From contig CADCUW010000223.1 in NCBI GenBank assembly GCA_902805985.1, positions 701-6,438 on the forward strand: a stretch of DNA of 5,738 nucleotides, written 5' to 3'. The DNA comes from an uncultured Rubrobacteraceae bacterium (GTDB lineage: Bacteria; Actinomycetota; Rubrobacteria; Rubrobacterales; Rubrobacteraceae). The notes below the pieces were generated by a model. That model did no database searches. It worked only from the letters and a program-made list of their open reading frames with translations, and had not been told where the DNA came from. How positions within the stretch are numbered: the stretch's first letter is position 1; every line of letters starts with the position of its first letter. Positions 5,733 through 5,738 of this stretch are shown piece by piece. The position numbers and the translations under genes were made by a program.

Positions 5733-5738
5733 TGGGGG

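Overview
The window looks like chromosome of a high-GC bacterium. GTG starts, strong GGAGG ribosome-binding sites, a probable leaderless gene and long antisense shadow frames all fit Actinomycetota. A Rubrobacter-like lineage is a plausible guess from the pairing of a retinal-forming oxygenase with a lycopene cyclase, but it is a guess and not something the sequence proves. I see no mobile element, CRISPR array, tRNA or rRNA.

Layout. Positions 1-56 (minus) hold the first 18 codons of a gene that runs off the left edge; it resembles the N-terminus of SRPBCC (polyketide cyclase/dehydrase-like) proteins. Positions 57-193 are a more AT-rich gap with a good ribosome-binding site and a possible SigB/SigF-type promoter for that gene. 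Positions 194-2498 (minus) form a two-gene retinal operon: a CrtY-type lycopene beta-cyclase followed, with a 20-nt overlap, by a Brp/Blh-type beta-carotene 15,15'-dioxygenase. Together they would convert lycopene to beta-carotene and then to retinal, the chromophore of microbial rhodopsins. No rhodopsin gene lies in the window.

Positions 2499-2693 are a divergent control region. It contains a -10-like box on each strand, an imperfect palindrome and a tandem 14/15-bp repeat. To its right, 2694-3572 (plus) encodes an arginase-fold ureohydrolase homologue in which several otherwise conserved metal and substrate residues are changed.

This gene converges on the next one, and an inverted repeat containing both stop codons separates them. 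Positions 3598-5732 (minus) are galactokinase (galK) followed, with an ATGA stop/start overlap, by an M24-fold (aminopeptidase P/creatinase-like) protein that lacks most of the canonical metal ligands. The galK reading frame remains open to the right edge, so its true start could lie just outside.

The clearest biology is the lycopene-to-retinal operon. The least ordinary proteins are the two metal-hydrolase-fold proteins with altered active sites, encoded back to back. Their substrates cannot be read from the sequence.
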